NCBI RefSeq assembly: GCF_001687325.1
Contig: NZ_LZRD01000002.1
Location: forward strand, 186,001 to 250,000
Direction of reading: 5' to 3'
DNA length: 64,000 nucleotides
DNA from: Streptomyces sp. PTY087I2
Lineage (GTDB): Bacteria > Actinomycetota > Actinomycetes > Streptomycetales > Streptomycetaceae
Shown here in pieces: positions 26,282-35,552 of this stretch. Below the pieces are notes generated by a model. The model was not told the origin of the DNA. It did no database searches and saw only the letters and a list, made by a program, of their open reading frames with translations. Every line of letters begins with the position of its first letter. Within the stretch, counting starts at the first letter, position 1. A program made the translations under genes and the position numbers.

Positions 26282-27649
26282 CTACCGCGCCCGGACCGTC
26301 GCCGTGACGTCCCGGTCCGGCTGGAGCGTCAGGCCTGTCACCGGGGTGATCTCGCCCGGGTCGACGTCGAGGGTGAAGCGGCGGGCCAGCACGGCCAGCA
26401 GGAGGACGGCCTCCACCATCGCGAAGCGCGTACCGATGCAGACCCGGGGCCCGCCGCCGAACGGGAACCACGCGTACTCCGCGATCTCGTCCCCGTCCTC
26501 CGCGTCCCAGCGCTCGGGCCGGAACTCCTCCGGCTCCGGGAACCACCGCGCGTCGCGCTGCGTGGCCCACTGGCTGCTCCACACCCGGGTGCCCTCCTCG
26601 ATCGGCAGGCCCCCGATCGTCGCCCCTTCCTTCGCGACCCCGGTGATCAGCCAGACCGCCGGGTACAGCCGCAGGGTCTCCTTCACCACGGCCTGGGTGT
26701 ACGTCAGCCGGGCGTAGTCCTCGAAGCCCGGCTCCCGGTCGCCGAGCACCCGGTCCAGCTCCTCGGCGAGCGCGTCGCGCACCCGGGGGTTGCGGGCGAG
26801 CAGATACCACGCCCACACCAGCGTCGTGCTCGTCGTCTCGTGGCCGCCGATGTACAGCGTGACCGTCTCGTCGCGGATCTCGTCGTCGGTGAGGTGCGTC
26901 CCGCTCTCGTCGACGGCGGTGAGCAACCTGCTGAGCAGGTCGGGGCGTTCCTCCTCGCCGTCCCGGTGCCGGGCGACGACCCGGCCCACCTCGGCGTCGA
27001 TGACGGCGGCGGCCTTCTTGATGCGCGCCCGGCCCGGCGTGGGCACCCAGTCGGGGAGCAGCGCGCCGATCCCGGCGAACTCCTTGCCGATCTCCATCTG
27101 GGCGACGTCCATCGCGCGGCCCATCGCCTCGGAGTCGGCCGGGGTGTCCACCCCGAAGATCGTGCGCACGGCGATCTTCTGCGTCAGCGCGGCCATCTCC
27201 CGCTTGACGTCGATCCGTTGGCCGTCCGACCAGCGGTCCGCCAGCTCCACCGCCGAGGCCGCCATCGTGGCCGCGTACGACTTCACCTGCTTGGGCCGCA
27301 CCGAGGGCTGCACCAGCGAACGCTTGCGCCGCCAGTCCGGACCCCGCGCCACGATCATCCCGTTGCCCAGGACGGTCCGGAAGGCGATACCGAGCTTCGG
27401 CTGATCGAAGGTGTGCTCCGTCTCGGTGAGCAACTCGCCTATGCAGTCGGGGTCGGCGAGAAAGACACACCGGTTGCGGCCGAACCGCCAGCGCACCATG
27501 TCCCCGTGCCCACGCAGGAGTTCGAAGAAGGCCAGCGGATTTTTTCCGAACTGCGGCAGATTCCCCACCAGCGGCAGCCCCTTGGGCCCCGGCGTGAACG
27601 CGTGGCCGCGAGGCGGGGTGTCGATCGCCGGACCGGTCTGCGTGGACAT
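26282..27649 (-). CDS. cytochrome P450, canonical, membrane-class-like
   Basis: 455 residues with the full set of P450 motifs: GGHETTST in the I-helix, KETLRLYP in the K-helix (complete ExxR), the PERW meander (FRPERWD) and the heme loop FPFGGGPRVCIG with Cys404. The FTPGPKGLPLVGN opening and PERW segment resemble the group that includes terpene and fatty-acid oxygenases rather than the CYP154/157 group. No signal peptide or terpene synthase is nearby, and no redox partner is adjacent. The start at 27649 gives the GPKGLP start expected and has GCGGAG about seven bases before it; longer frames upstream overlap a small separate gene remnant. Substrate is unknown. Confidence 0.9.
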   Translation of the reverse strand: MSTQTGPAIDTPPRGHAFTPGPKGLPLVGNLPQFGKNPLAFFELLRGHGDMVRWRFGRNRCVFLADPDCIGELLTETEHTFDQPKLGIAFRTVLGNGMIVARGPDWRRKRSLVQPSVRPKQVKSYAATMAASAVELADRWSDGQRIDVKREMAALTQKIAVRTIFGVDTPADSEAMGRAMDVAQMEIGKEFAGIGALLPDWVPTPGRARIKKAAAVIDAEVGRVVARHRDGEEERPDLLSRLLTAVDESGTHLTDDEIRDETVTLYIGGHETTSTTLVWAWYLLARNPRVRDALAEELDRVLGDREPGFEDYARLTYTQAVVKETLRLYPAVWLITGVAKEGATIGGLPIEEGTRVWSSQWATQRDARWFPEPEEFRPERWDAEDGDEIAEYAWFPFGGGPRVCIGTRFAMVEAVLLLAVLARRFTLDVDPGEITPVTGLTLQPDRDVTATVRAR

Positions 27650-27935
27650 CGAGGAACTCCGCTCCCTGGGGCGCGCCACTGCCCGGCGCGCAACCGTTCG
27701 AACCCCATCGAACAGGATGGGGGCGGCACTCCACCAGGGCGCCGACGGGGCGTGGCCGAAACCCGTCAGATGCCTTACGGAGTACGCGAGTTGTCGAGGG
27801 TAGCCGCAGCGGCCTCTGGATTCGAACAGGGGCCGCGGGCGGAGTTTCGTCCCCGTGCGAGAATCCCGCCATGCCGATGGATCCGCCCGCGTCCCGCCGG
27901 GTCGCAAGGGCGCTGGGCTACCGGGAGACGGGCCG

Positions 27936-28149
27936 TCAGCTGAGCGTACGGCCGGCTTGACCGGATCCGGAGCCCTGCCCGCTGCCAGGCCGGGGCACCA
28001 CGACGATCTGGACGTCGTCCTCGTACACAACCCTGCCGGGATCCACGGACTCCAGCCGCTCGCACGGCACACCGTGCGCGGCCAGCAGCGCGAGATAGCC
28101 GGGGGCTGCGCTCGGTGCTCTGGAACCGTACGTACGTCGTCGTGCTCAT
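27936..28149 (-). pseudogene. small gene of about 70 codons interrupted by a one-base frameshift
   Basis: Reading leftward from the ATG at 28149 gives MSTTTYVRFQSTERSP, then a run of five Cs (five Gs at 28101-28105 on the plus strand). Skipping one of those bases continues into GYLALLAAHGVPCERLES and on through VVYEDDVQIVVVP to a TGA at 27936. Both halves look like real protein and join smoothly, while the uninterrupted frame turns arginine-rich. It could be a true frameshift mutation, a sequencing slip in the homopolymer, or a programmed shift. The product family is unrecognised. It lies between the vWA operon and the P450 gene, on the same strand. Confidence 0.55.
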
Positions 28150-28181
28150 CCCGTTCCCTTCTGCTGCGGCGCGGGTGCCCC

Positions 28182-28229
28182 CGGCCTCGACGATCCGCCC
28201 TGTGCCGGGAGTCAGGATCGTCGAGGCCG
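28182..28229 (-). terminator. hairpin downstream of the secreted-protein pair
   Basis: A perfect 15-bp stem, CGGCCTCGACGATCC (28182-28196) with GGATCGTCGAGGCCG (28215-28229), and an 18-base loop. It lies 39 bases beyond the stop of the reverse-strand gene ending at 28268 and separates it from the frameshifted small gene. Confidence 0.75.
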
Positions 28230-28267
28230 AGGAGAGCCGCCATACGGGCGCGGGGTCGGCGTGCCGG

Positions 28268-29125
28268 TCAGACGCCGGGCGGTACGTGGGACGGGCGGCC
28301 CCGGCCGCGTGTCAGGGAGTAGCCGAACACGGCTGCCAGCGCGGTGAGTACGCCGCCGCCCACGGTCCACAGCCAGCGGTCGGTCCACCAGCCCGAGGAC
28401 CAGCCGTCCTCCGGCTCACCGGCGGACGGCACGCGCGGCGCGGCCGAAGCGTCCGCGTCATCCGTGTCGCTCGCCTTGGCGACCGAGACCCCCGGGACCA
28501 GCGGTTCGGCGAGAGTGCCGCCCCCGTCGTGGGCGCCGCCCAACTCCTTGATGCTCGTCCTCGCTTCCACTTCGACCGGCAGGCCCAGGTCGGCGGCGGG
28601 CAGGTCCACCACGGTGAGGCGGATGTAGTAGCTCCCGGGCAGCGGGTCGTTGGCCCACGGCTCGGACCAGGACCGCACGGGGCGCAGGACGCAGGACAGC
28701 TCGACGGTGGCCGCGTCGGCCGCCGCCTTCCTGGTCTGGTGCCCGTACATGCAGGCCTGGCGGCGGCGCAGCCCGTCGTACACGTCGACCTGCCAGGTGG
28801 ACGTACCGCGCCGGGCGGCGCTCTCGGGCAGCTTCACCGTGGCCTCGACGGTGGGCCGCTGACCGGCGTCGGCGGGGAACACCCAGTACAGGTAGTCGCC
28901 GGCCGAGGCCTGGGCGGTGCCGGACTGGCCCTGCTTCAGGGCGGTCGCCGTACGGAACGTGGTGCCGGCCTCCGTGGGTCCGGCCTCGTCCCCGGCGGGG
29001 CTCGCGCTCGCCGACGGGTCGTCCGCGAGCGCCGGGCCGGCCGTGGTGAGGAGGGTCAGCCCGGCGAGCAGCGCGCCGGTGAGCGCACGTCGTATGCCGC
29101 GGGCGCGGCGAGGGGTCCTGGTCAT
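28268..29125 (-). CDS. secreted, C-terminally membrane-anchored protein, partner of the vWA protein
   Basis: 285 residues. A twin-arginine-like or Sec signal peptide (MTRTPRRARGIRRAL, hydrophobic core, cleavage near GPALA-DD) leads to an extracellular part with a jelly-roll-like feel (GDYLYWVFPADAGQRPTVEA, then WQVDVYDGLRRRQACMYG). A Ser/Asp/Pro linker near 205-235 and a single transmembrane helix near 245-267 with RGRGRPS inside the cell end the protein. Its ATG overlaps the stop of the vWA gene, so the two are coupled. The ectodomain resembles the non-vWA part of that neighbour in layout. Function is unknown; the pair probably forms a surface complex. Confidence 0.75.
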   Translation of the reverse strand: MTRTPRRARGIRRALTGALLAGLTLLTTAGPALADDPSASASPAGDEAGPTEAGTTFRTATALKQGQSGTAQASAGDYLYWVFPADAGQRPTVEATVKLPESAARRGTSTWQVDVYDGLRRRQACMYGHQTRKAAADAATVELSCVLRPVRSWSEPWANDPLPGSYYIRLTVVDLPAADLGLPVEVEARTSIKELGGAHDGGGTLAEPLVPGVSVAKASDTDDADASAAPRVPSAGEPEDGWSSGWWTDRWLWTVGGGVLTALAAVFGYSLTRGRGRPSHVPPGV

Positions 29126-30405
29126 CAGTTGGTCCTCCAGACGGCGATGCGCCAGCGCGAGATCCAGCCGGTCAGCAGGCCCGCGACCAGTCCGGTCAGA
29201 ACGAGCACGCCGAGCAGCCACCAGCCGCGGCCGAGCCCGAAGGCGGCGACGTCCGAGGCGTTGTCCGGGCCGTCCACGAGGTCCACGGTCAGCTCGACCG
29301 GCAGGCCGGGGGACCGCTTCACCGAGGCGGGCGCGGAGAAGGAGTGGGCGAGCTGGAGGCAGACGGTCTCGGCGGCGGGCTTGCCGTCACCGTCGTCGCC
29401 GTCCTCCACCTCGGGCTTCGGATAGCGCAGCCCGGACGAGACGACGTCCGTACGGCCGGTCCCGGCTTCGGAGCCCCGGACGATCTCACGTCCGTGCACG
29501 GTCACCGCGCGCAGCAGGACCCCGTAGTCGTTGTCCACGGCGCGGTCGGCGGCCACGCTCGCTGAGGCGCGCAGCTCCTGACCGGGCAGCACGTCGACGC
29601 GGTACCAGCGGTGTCGGCCGATCTCCGCGCGGTCGGTGAAGAGACCCGGCTTCAGCTCGGGCGCGCCGGAACAGCTCTCGGCCCCCTCGGTCGCCACCGG
29701 AGTGACGACGGGCTCGGCGGCCCGGTCCACCAACTGCTTGACCCGGTCGGAGAGTTCTTCCTTGTGCTGGACGGCGGTGTACGTGCCGCCGGTGGCCTCC
29801 GCGATACAGGTCAGCTGCTGGCGGATCTTCGCGTTGGGCACAAGCCCCAGCGTGTCCACGACCAGGTGGGTGCCGCGGGCCGCGATCTCCCGGGCCACCT
29901 CGCACGGGTCGAGCGGCCCGCAGGTGTCCTCGCCGTCCGTGATGAGCACGATCCGCCGCGAACCGTCCCCGCCCTCCAGATCGTCGGCCGCGCCGAGCAG
30001 GGCGGGCCCGATCGGGGTGAACCCGGTGGGGGCGAGGGTGGCGACCGCGGTCTTGGCCTCCGTACGGTCGAGGGGGCCGACCGGGTAGAGCTGCCGGGTG
30101 TCCTTGCACCCGACCTTGCGGTCCTCACCCGGATAGTCCGCACCGAGCGTCCGGATACCGAGCTGAACCTGTTCGGGCACCGCGTCCAGAACGTCGTTGA
30201 ACGCCTGCTTGGCGGCGGCCATCCGGGACTGGCCGTCGATGTCCCGGGTGCGCATGGAACCGCTGACGTCGAGCACCAGCTCGACCTTGGGGGAGGGGGC
30301 GGCGGGGGCTTCGTCGGCGGCGGCGGGGATCGCGGTGCCGAGCCCGGCGGCCAGGGTGGCGAGCGCTATGCCCACCCCGGTCGTCAGCCGTTTTCTAGTG
30401 ATCAT
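29125..30405 (-). CDS. secreted vWA-domain protein with C-terminal membrane anchor
   Basis: 426 residues. A signal peptide runs to about residue 30 (PAAA-DE). A von Willebrand A domain follows, with an intact MIDAS: DVSGSM at 46-51, a Thr in the TGFTPIGPAL loop, and ITDGEDTCGP. It ends near 225. A second extracellular domain (RHRWYRVDVLPGQELRASAS onward) precedes one membrane helix near 398-420 and the short tail SRWRIAVWRTN. Intact MIDAS proteins bind protein ligands through a divalent metal. Four Cys around the vWA domain suggest disulfides outside the cell. It is the first gene of a coupled pair on the reverse strand. Unlike the vWA-like part of the FxsT-type protein, this metal site is complete. 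Confidence 0.85.
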   Translation of the reverse strand: MITRKRLTTGVGIALATLAAGLGTAIPAAADEAPAAPSPKVELVLDVSGSMRTRDIDGQSRMAAAKQAFNDVLDAVPEQVQLGIRTLGADYPGEDRKVGCKDTRQLYPVGPLDRTEAKTAVATLAPTGFTPIGPALLGAADDLEGGDGSRRIVLITDGEDTCGPLDPCEVAREIAARGTHLVVDTLGLVPNAKIRQQLTCIAEATGGTYTAVQHKEELSDRVKQLVDRAAEPVVTPVATEGAESCSGAPELKPGLFTDRAEIGRHRWYRVDVLPGQELRASASVAADRAVDNDYGVLLRAVTVHGREIVRGSEAGTGRTDVVSSGLRYPKPEVEDGDDGDGKPAAETVCLQLAHSFSAPASVKRSPGLPVELTVDLVDGPDNASDVAAFGLGRGWWLLGVLVLTGLVAGLLTGWISRWRIAVWRTN

Positions 30406-30516
30406 CGCCGGATCTTATGGAAAATCAGTTCGTATTCCCAACCCGGGGCTTCGAGGACGGCTGCCGGTGCCGGGCGGCATGGTTCGCGCCCTACGGAATC
30501 TGCCTAGGCTGCGGGC

Positions 30517-31128
30517 ATGGGGATGGATCTCACGTTGTTCATGGTGGACTGGGAGCGGTTGGGCGCCGTCCCCGTCGAGGACCGGATCGGCCTGCTGGAA
30601 GACATGGTCTGGCCGTGCGATACCGAGGAGTTGTACGACCCCGGGCGCGGGCCGGCCGACGGCTGGCTCTGGTCTCCGGGTCCGGAGCCGGCTTGGTGGG
30701 CCCAGTACAGCTTCGTCACCACCACCGGCGCCCATGTGCCGCATGCCCGCGCGGGCTCCGCATGGGCTGACATGCGGTTGCTCGTCGATGCTTCCGTGCG
30801 TGAGTCGATGGACACCTTCCTCGACGGTCTGGTCCGGGACGCGGGGCCGGCCTTCGCCTGTGACGGGGGATTCTTCCCGCCTGCCGCCGACCCGCGGCAT
30901 CCGGACGTCCTGCTGGCCTGCCCGCCCGAGGTGCTGCCGGGCAAGGTGCGGGCCTGGGAACGGGTGGAGCCGCGTCTGGAGGAACTGAGGGAGCCGTTCG
31001 CCGCCGAGTGTGAGGGCTGGGCGGGCCGCCCGGAGTCCTTCGATGACTTCACCGCGCTGGTACGGGAATGGGGCGCCGTGACGACGACCGCCGCCGGTCG
31101 CGGCTGGGGTCTGGTGGGCCTGCCCTGA
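30517..31128 (+). CDS. protein of unknown function
   Basis: 203 residues, acidic, soluble, without signal peptide. I do not recognise the family. The start MGMDLTLFMVDWERL and segments such as DAGPAFACDGGFFPP look like a real folded protein, and codon use follows the GC-rich pattern of its neighbours. It is flanked by the reverse-strand vWA gene (111 bases upstream, divergent) and xylB (convergent, 46 bases downstream), so it is a single-gene unit. Confidence 0.65.
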   Translation: MGMDLTLFMVDWERLGAVPVEDRIGLLEDMVWPCDTEELYDPGRGPADGWLWSPGPEPAWWAQYSFVTTTGAHVPHARAGSAWADMRLLVDASVRESMDTFLDGLVRDAGPAFACDGGFFPPAADPRHPDVLLACPPEVLPGKVRAWERVEPRLEELREPFAAECEGWAGRPESFDDFTALVREWGAVTTTAAGRGWGLVGLP

Positions 31129-31174
31129 TGCCCTGGCGTCAACGGCAGATCGCCCCCCGCCTTCGCCCGCCCGT

Positions 31175-32656
31175 TCAGCCGCCCAGCAGTGGCCCCGACG
31201 CCCGTTCCAGGACCGACGTGACCCGCTCCCACGTCTCCGTGTCCCGTTCCACCGGCGGCAGCTGACGGTCCGTGCCGGACTTCTGCCAGGTCGTTGCCAG
31301 GGCCACCGGGTCGCCGCCGCCCGCCGCCGAGGCGGCCAGGGCCGCCGCGCCCAGGGCGACCAGTTCTCCGTTGCCCGGGATGACCAGCGGGCGGCCGGAG
31401 AGGCGGCGTACCGTTTCCACCCACATCCGGCCCTGCGCCCCGCCGCCGATCAGGCGCAGCGGGCGGGCGGCGACCTCGGGGGCGTTCGGGTCCAGGCCGC
31501 AGGCCGACAGCAGTTCGTCCGTGGCGCGCAGTACGGTCACGGCCGCGCCCTCGTAGGCGGCGCCCAGCAGCTGCTGCCGGGTCGTGTCGTGGCGGAGTCC
31601 GGTGAGGAGGCCGGAGGCGGTCGGCAGGTCGGGGGTCCGTTCGCCGTCGAGGTACGGGAGCAGGACCGCCTCGCCGCCGGGTGCCGCGTCCTCGCGGTCC
31701 AGGCCCAGCAGGGCCGCCACTTTGTCCACGGCGAGCGTGCAGTTGAGGGTGCAGGCCAGCGGGAGGTACGTGCCGTCGGCGGCGGCGAACCCGTTGAGCG
31801 CGGGGGACGCGGGCCGGGTGCGGGAAGCCGCGAACACCGTGCCGGAGGTGCCGAGGCTGAGGGCCGGGTGGTCCAGCAGCCCCTCGCCGCCCAGCCCGAG
31901 GCCCACGGCCGCGCTCATGTTGTCGCCGGTGCCGGCCGCCACCGCGATGCCCGCGGGCAGCCCGAGCGCCTGGGCCGCCGCCTCGGTGAGCGAGCCGATC
32001 CGGGCCGCCCCCGTGGGTGCCACCTCCGGGAGCAGGGCCGCGTCGAGGCCGAGGAGTTCTAGCAGTTCGGGGTCGTACGCACCCGTCGCGGTGGAGTACC
32101 AGCCGCTGCCCGAGGCGTCCCCCGGGTCGGTGGCCGCGACACCCGCGAGGCGCTCGGTCAGGAAGTCGTGGGGGAGCCGGACGCCCGCCGCGTCCGCCGC
32201 GCTCGCCGGGTCGTTCTCCCGCAGCCACTGCCACTTGGAAGCGGTGATGGACGCCACCGGTACGGACCCGGTCCGCGCCGTCCAGGCCGCCGGTCCGCCG
32301 AGCGCCTCGGTGAGAGCGGCCGCCTGCGGCGCGGAGCGGGTGTCGTTCCACAGCAGCGCGGGGCGCAGCGGGCGTCCCGCCCGGTCCAGCACGACGAGCC
32401 CGTGCTGCTGCCCGGCCACCGCGATCCCGGTGACCGCGCGGCCGGGCAGACCGGACTCCTTCAGCCCGGCGGCCACCGCGTCGCACAGCGCCCGCCACCA
32501 GATCTCCGGATCGCTCTCCCGGGCCCCCGCCTCTCCGGTGACCACATGCGGGGCGCGCCCCACGGCGAGCCGCTCACCGGTCCCGGCGTCGATGAGGACT
32601 GCCTTGGTGGACTGCGTCGAACTGTCCACGCCGATGACGACGGCGGGTGACGGCAT
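31175..32656 (-). CDS. xylB: xylulokinase
   Basis: 493 residues of the FGGY carbohydrate kinase family. The N-terminal phosphate loop VIGVDSSTQSTKAVL (7-21), the VAGQQHGLVVLD substrate segment (75-86), LLWNDTRS (96-103) and the ATP-binding LIGGGAQG of the second domain are present. It phosphorylates D-xylulose to xylulose 5-phosphate for the pentose phosphate pathway. It is transcribed away from xylA across a 241-base divergent control region, with a ROK-family regulator beyond xylA, the standard Streptomyces xylose locus. Length and motifs are typical. Confidence 0.95.
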   Translation of the reverse strand: MPSPAVVIGVDSSTQSTKAVLIDAGTGERLAVGRAPHVVTGEAGARESDPEIWWRALCDAVAAGLKESGLPGRAVTGIAVAGQQHGLVVLDRAGRPLRPALLWNDTRSAPQAAALTEALGGPAAWTARTGSVPVASITASKWQWLRENDPASAADAAGVRLPHDFLTERLAGVAATDPGDASGSGWYSTATGAYDPELLELLGLDAALLPEVAPTGAARIGSLTEAAAQALGLPAGIAVAAGTGDNMSAAVGLGLGGEGLLDHPALSLGTSGTVFAASRTRPASPALNGFAAADGTYLPLACTLNCTLAVDKVAALLGLDREDAAPGGEAVLLPYLDGERTPDLPTASGLLTGLRHDTTRQQLLGAAYEGAAVTVLRATDELLSACGLDPNAPEVAARPLRLIGGGAQGRMWVETVRRLSGRPLVIPGNGELVALGAAALAASAAGGGDPVALATTWQKSGTDRQLPPVERDTETWERVTSVLERASGPLLGG

Positions 32657-32723
32657 GGTGGCCTCTTTCGCGCTGCGGGTGCTGGACGGCTGATGATCAC
32701 GTGCCGATCATTCGGCTGCGGCA

Positions 32724-32839
32724 TGAACAAATTACGGGATGCGTGAGCCGCTGCACAGGGGGGTGTGGGTGTTCCTCGCGGCCGGGGGGTTCCGTGCCCG
32801 GGGTGCGGTGTGCTTGATTAGTCATGACACTGAACAAAT
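32724..32839 (+). promoter_or_regulatory. xylB-xylA divergent control region with two TGAACAAAT sites
   Basis: TGAACAAAT occurs at 32724-32732 and again at 32831-32839, in the same orientation, each about 60-70 bases from the xylB or xylA start. These AT-rich 9-mers stand out in the GC-rich intergenic region. They are candidate binding sites for the nearby ROK-type regulator; the assignment is inferred from position alone. Confidence 0.45.
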
Positions 32840-32897
32840 AGGGGTGCCGGGCTCGCCGCCGGGCGTCCCGACGGCAGGCGAAGGCGGTCGGACGACG

Positions 32898-34064
32898 ATG
32901 ACGGAACGCTTCACCCCCACCCCCGAGGACAAGTTCAGCTTCGGCCTGTGGACCGTGGGCTGGCAGGGCCGGGACCCCTTCGGCGACGCGACCCGCGCGG
33001 CCATCGACCCCGTCGAGTCCGTGCGGCGGCTCGCGGAGCTGGGCGCCTGGGGCGTGACCTTTCACGACGACGACCTGATCCCCTTCGGCGCACCGGAGAC
33101 CGAGCGCGAGAGGATCGTCAAGCGCTTCCGGCAGGCGGTCGACAGCAGTGGACTCGTCGTGCCCATGGTGACGACGAACCTCTTCACGCACCCCGTCTTC
33201 AAGGACGGCGGGTTCACCGCCAACGACCGCGACGTACGCCGCTACGCCCTCCGCAAGACCCTGCGCAACATCGACCTCGCCGTCGAGCTCGGCGCGAAGA
33301 CGTTCGTGGCGTGGGGCGGCCGCGAGGGCGCCGAGTCCGGCGGGGCGAAGGACGTCCGCCTCGCCCTGCACCGGATGAAGGAGGCCTTCGACCTCCTCGG
33401 CGAGTACGTCACCGAGCAGGGCTACGACCTCCGCTTCGCCGTCGAGCCCAAGCCCAACGAGCCGCGCGGCGACATCCTGCTCCCCACCATCGGCCACGCC
33501 CTCGCCTTCATCGAGCGCCTGGAGCGCCCCGAACTGGTCGGCGTCAACCCGGAGACCGGGCACGAGCAGATGGCTGGGCTCAACTTCCCGCACGGCATCG
33601 CCCAGGCCATGTGGGCGGACAAGCTCTTCCACATCGACCTCAACGGCCAGTCCGGCATCAAGTACGACCAGGACCTCCGCTTCGGCGCCGGCGACCTGCG
33701 CCAGGCGTTCTGGCTCGTCGACCTGCTGGAGAGCGGCTACGAAGGCCCGCGCCACTTCGACTTCAAGCCCCCGCGCACCGAGGACTACGACGGCGTCTGG
33801 GCCTCGGCCGCGGGCTGTATGCGCAACTACCTCATCCTCAAGGAGCGGGCCGCCGCCTTCCGCGCCGACCCCGAGGTGCGGGCGGCGCTGCGGGCCTCGC
33901 GCCTGGACGAACTGGCGCGCCCGACCGCGGGGGACGGCCTGGCCGAACTGCTCGCCGACCGCACGGCGTACGAGGAGTTCGACGTGGACGCGGCGGCGGA
34001 ACGCGGCATGGCCTTCGAGGCGCTGGACCAGCTCGCCATGGACCACCTGCTGGCCGTGCGCTGA
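32898..34064 (+). CDS. xylA: xylose isomerase
   Basis: 388 residues, the length of class I actinobacterial xylose isomerases. Characteristic segments are [19 protein letters not shown] near the start, the catalytic His in [13 protein letters not shown], the metal-binding [28 protein letters not shown] and FHIDLNGQ. It interconverts D-xylose and D-xylulose in the cytoplasm using two divalent metals. An upstream in-frame ATG at 32739 exists, but the family begins at [16 protein letters not shown], so 32898 was chosen. It is divergent from xylB and convergent with the regulator. Confidence 0.97.
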   Translation: MTERFTPTPEDKFSFGLWTVGWQGRDPFGDATRAAIDPVESVRRLAELGAWGVTFHDDDLIPFGAPETERERIVKRFRQAVDSSGLVVPMVTTNLFTHPVFKDGGFTANDRDVRRYALRKTLRNIDLAVELGAKTFVAWGGREGAESGGAKDVRLALHRMKEAFDLLGEYVTEQGYDLRFAVEPKPNEPRGDILLPTIGHALAFIERLERPELVGVNPETGHEQMAGLNFPHGIAQAMWADKLFHIDLNGQSGIKYDQDLRFGAGDLRQAFWLVDLLESGYEGPRHFDFKPPRTEDYDGVWASAAGCMRNYLILKERAAAFRADPEVRAALRASRLDELARPTAGDGLAELLADRTAYEEFDVDAAAERGMAFEALDQLAMDHLLAVR

Positions 34065-34092
34065 CGTACGGTCTGATGCGCACGGTGAGCAC

Positions 34093-34119
34093 GGGCCCGT
34101 CGGCGTACCGGACGGGCCC
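34093..34119. terminator. hairpin between xylA and the ROK regulator gene
   Basis: GGGCCCGTC (34093-34101) pairs with GACGGGCCC (34111-34119) across a nine-base loop, 28 bases after the xylA stop, in a convergent intergenic space. Confidence 0.6.
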
Positions 34120-34182
34120 GGGCCCACCGACGTACCGCGTGCACACGGGCCGGTGCCTCCAAGCCCCGGCCCGCCCCCCCCA

Positions 34183-35430
34183 TCACCCGCCCGACGCCTC
34201 CGCGTACGCCACCGGATCGTCCAGCACGTCCTGCACCACCAGCGCCGCCGCCCCCCGCGCCGCGTCGCCCGCCACCGACGACGCCCGGAGCCTGCCGCTG
34301 CCCGGCGACCAGAGGCCCGACACCACCCGGCCCGTCAGCTCCTCGTCGGCGGGCGGCGCCAGCCACGGCATCAGGCCCCGGTAGATCCCGCCGAGCACCA
34401 CCGCGTCCGGGTCGACCAGGTTCACCGCCCCCGACAGCACCCGGCCCAGCATCCGGCCCGCCTCACCGATCGCGGCCACCGCGCGCGGGTCCCGTGCCGC
34501 CGCGCGCCGCTCCAGCTCCAGCACCCCGGAGGCGCCACCGACCCCCTCGATCCCGGCCGCCCGCAGCAGCGCCGCCTGTCCGGCGTACTGCTCCAGGCAC
34601 CCCCGCGACCCGCACCGGCACTCCGGACCCGCCGGGTCCACCACCACATGCCCGATCTCCCCGGCGAACCCGTGCGCTCCGCGCAGCAGTTCGCCGTTCA
34701 GGACCAGCGCCCCGCCGACCCCGATCTCACCGGTCAGATAGAGGAAGCTGCGGACGTCCCCCAGCCCGCCGAACCACAGCTCGGCCAGCGCCGCGAGATT
34801 GGCCTCGTTCTCCGATGCGACCGGCAGCGCCGGACGGCCGGGGCGCAGGGCGGTGAGCGCGTCGGCGAACAGCTCCTGCGCCGGGACCTCGTTCCAGCCG
34901 AGGTTGGGGGCCTGCCGCACCGACCCGCCGGAGACCAGACCCGGCAGCGCCAGCGCCGCGCCCACCGGACGCAGCTCCTGCTCGTACGCCGACTCCAGGG
35001 TCCGCGCCGCGAGCCGGGCCGCCCGTGCCAGCGCTTCTTCGGCGGGCGCGCCCCGGTTGTCGAGATGCTCGGTCTGCCGGACCCGGCCGGTGCCCGCCAG
35101 ATCCACCACGCACACCGAGACGTAATCGATGTTGATCTCCACACCGAGCCCGGCCGGACCGGTGCGCGCCACCTTGAGCGCGGTGCCGGGGCGGCCCGCC
35201 TGGCCGCTGAACGTCTTGCCCGACTCGGTGAGGAACCCGCTGTCCATCAGCTGCTCGACGAGCGAGGACACCGCGGCCCGGGTCAGCCCGACCCGGGCCG
35301 CCACTCCGGCGCGCGTGGCGTCGCCGCGCTCGCCCTCGTCCCGCACGGCACGCAGTACCAGGCTCAGATTGTGCCGTCGCACGGTGTCCTTGTCGGCCTT
35401 GGGCCCCAGCGGCGTGAGGATGCTCTTCAT
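34183..35430 (-). CDS. ROK-family transcriptional regulator, probable xylose repressor (XylR-like)
   Basis: 415 residues. An N-terminal winged helix-turn-helix (residues about 15-75, with ATRAGVAARVGLTRAAVSSL) joins a ROK sugar-kinase-like domain with a phosphate-loop-like GVEINIDYVSVCVVDLAG and the zinc-binding CRCGSRGCLEQY near 295-306. The kinase active site is not needed in regulators of this class. It is convergent with xylA and next to the xylB/xylA divergon, so control of these genes by xylose is the natural reading. The ATG at 35430 gives MKSILTPLGPKADKDTVRRHN, the usual ROK start; longer frames are low-complexity. Confidence 0.88.
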   Translation of the reverse strand: MKSILTPLGPKADKDTVRRHNLSLVLRAVRDEGERGDATRAGVAARVGLTRAAVSSLVEQLMDSGFLTESGKTFSGQAGRPGTALKVARTGPAGLGVEINIDYVSVCVVDLAGTGRVRQTEHLDNRGAPAEEALARAARLAARTLESAYEQELRPVGAALALPGLVSGGSVRQAPNLGWNEVPAQELFADALTALRPGRPALPVASENEANLAALAELWFGGLGDVRSFLYLTGEIGVGGALVLNGELLRGAHGFAGEIGHVVVDPAGPECRCGSRGCLEQYAGQAALLRAAGIEGVGGASGVLELERRAAARDPRAVAAIGEAGRMLGRVLSGAVNLVDPDAVVLGGIYRGLMPWLAPPADEELTGRVVSGLWSPGSGRLRASSVAGDAARGAAALVVQDVLDDPVAYAEASGG

Positions 35431-35552
35431 ATCGTCGCCGAGCCTATGCGATGAGGGGCTCAGGGCGGACGGTGCGGGACGGGCGGCCCCGGCCCTCGGC
35501 CGGAAACCACCCGGGGGTGCCCGGCCCTGATCCGCCGGACACCCCCCCACCA

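Noticed and set aside
27855..28322. Forward-strand open frame over the frameshifted small gene
   Set aside because: Arginine/serine-rich; the reverse-strand reading with a one-base skip gives a far more protein-like sequence.
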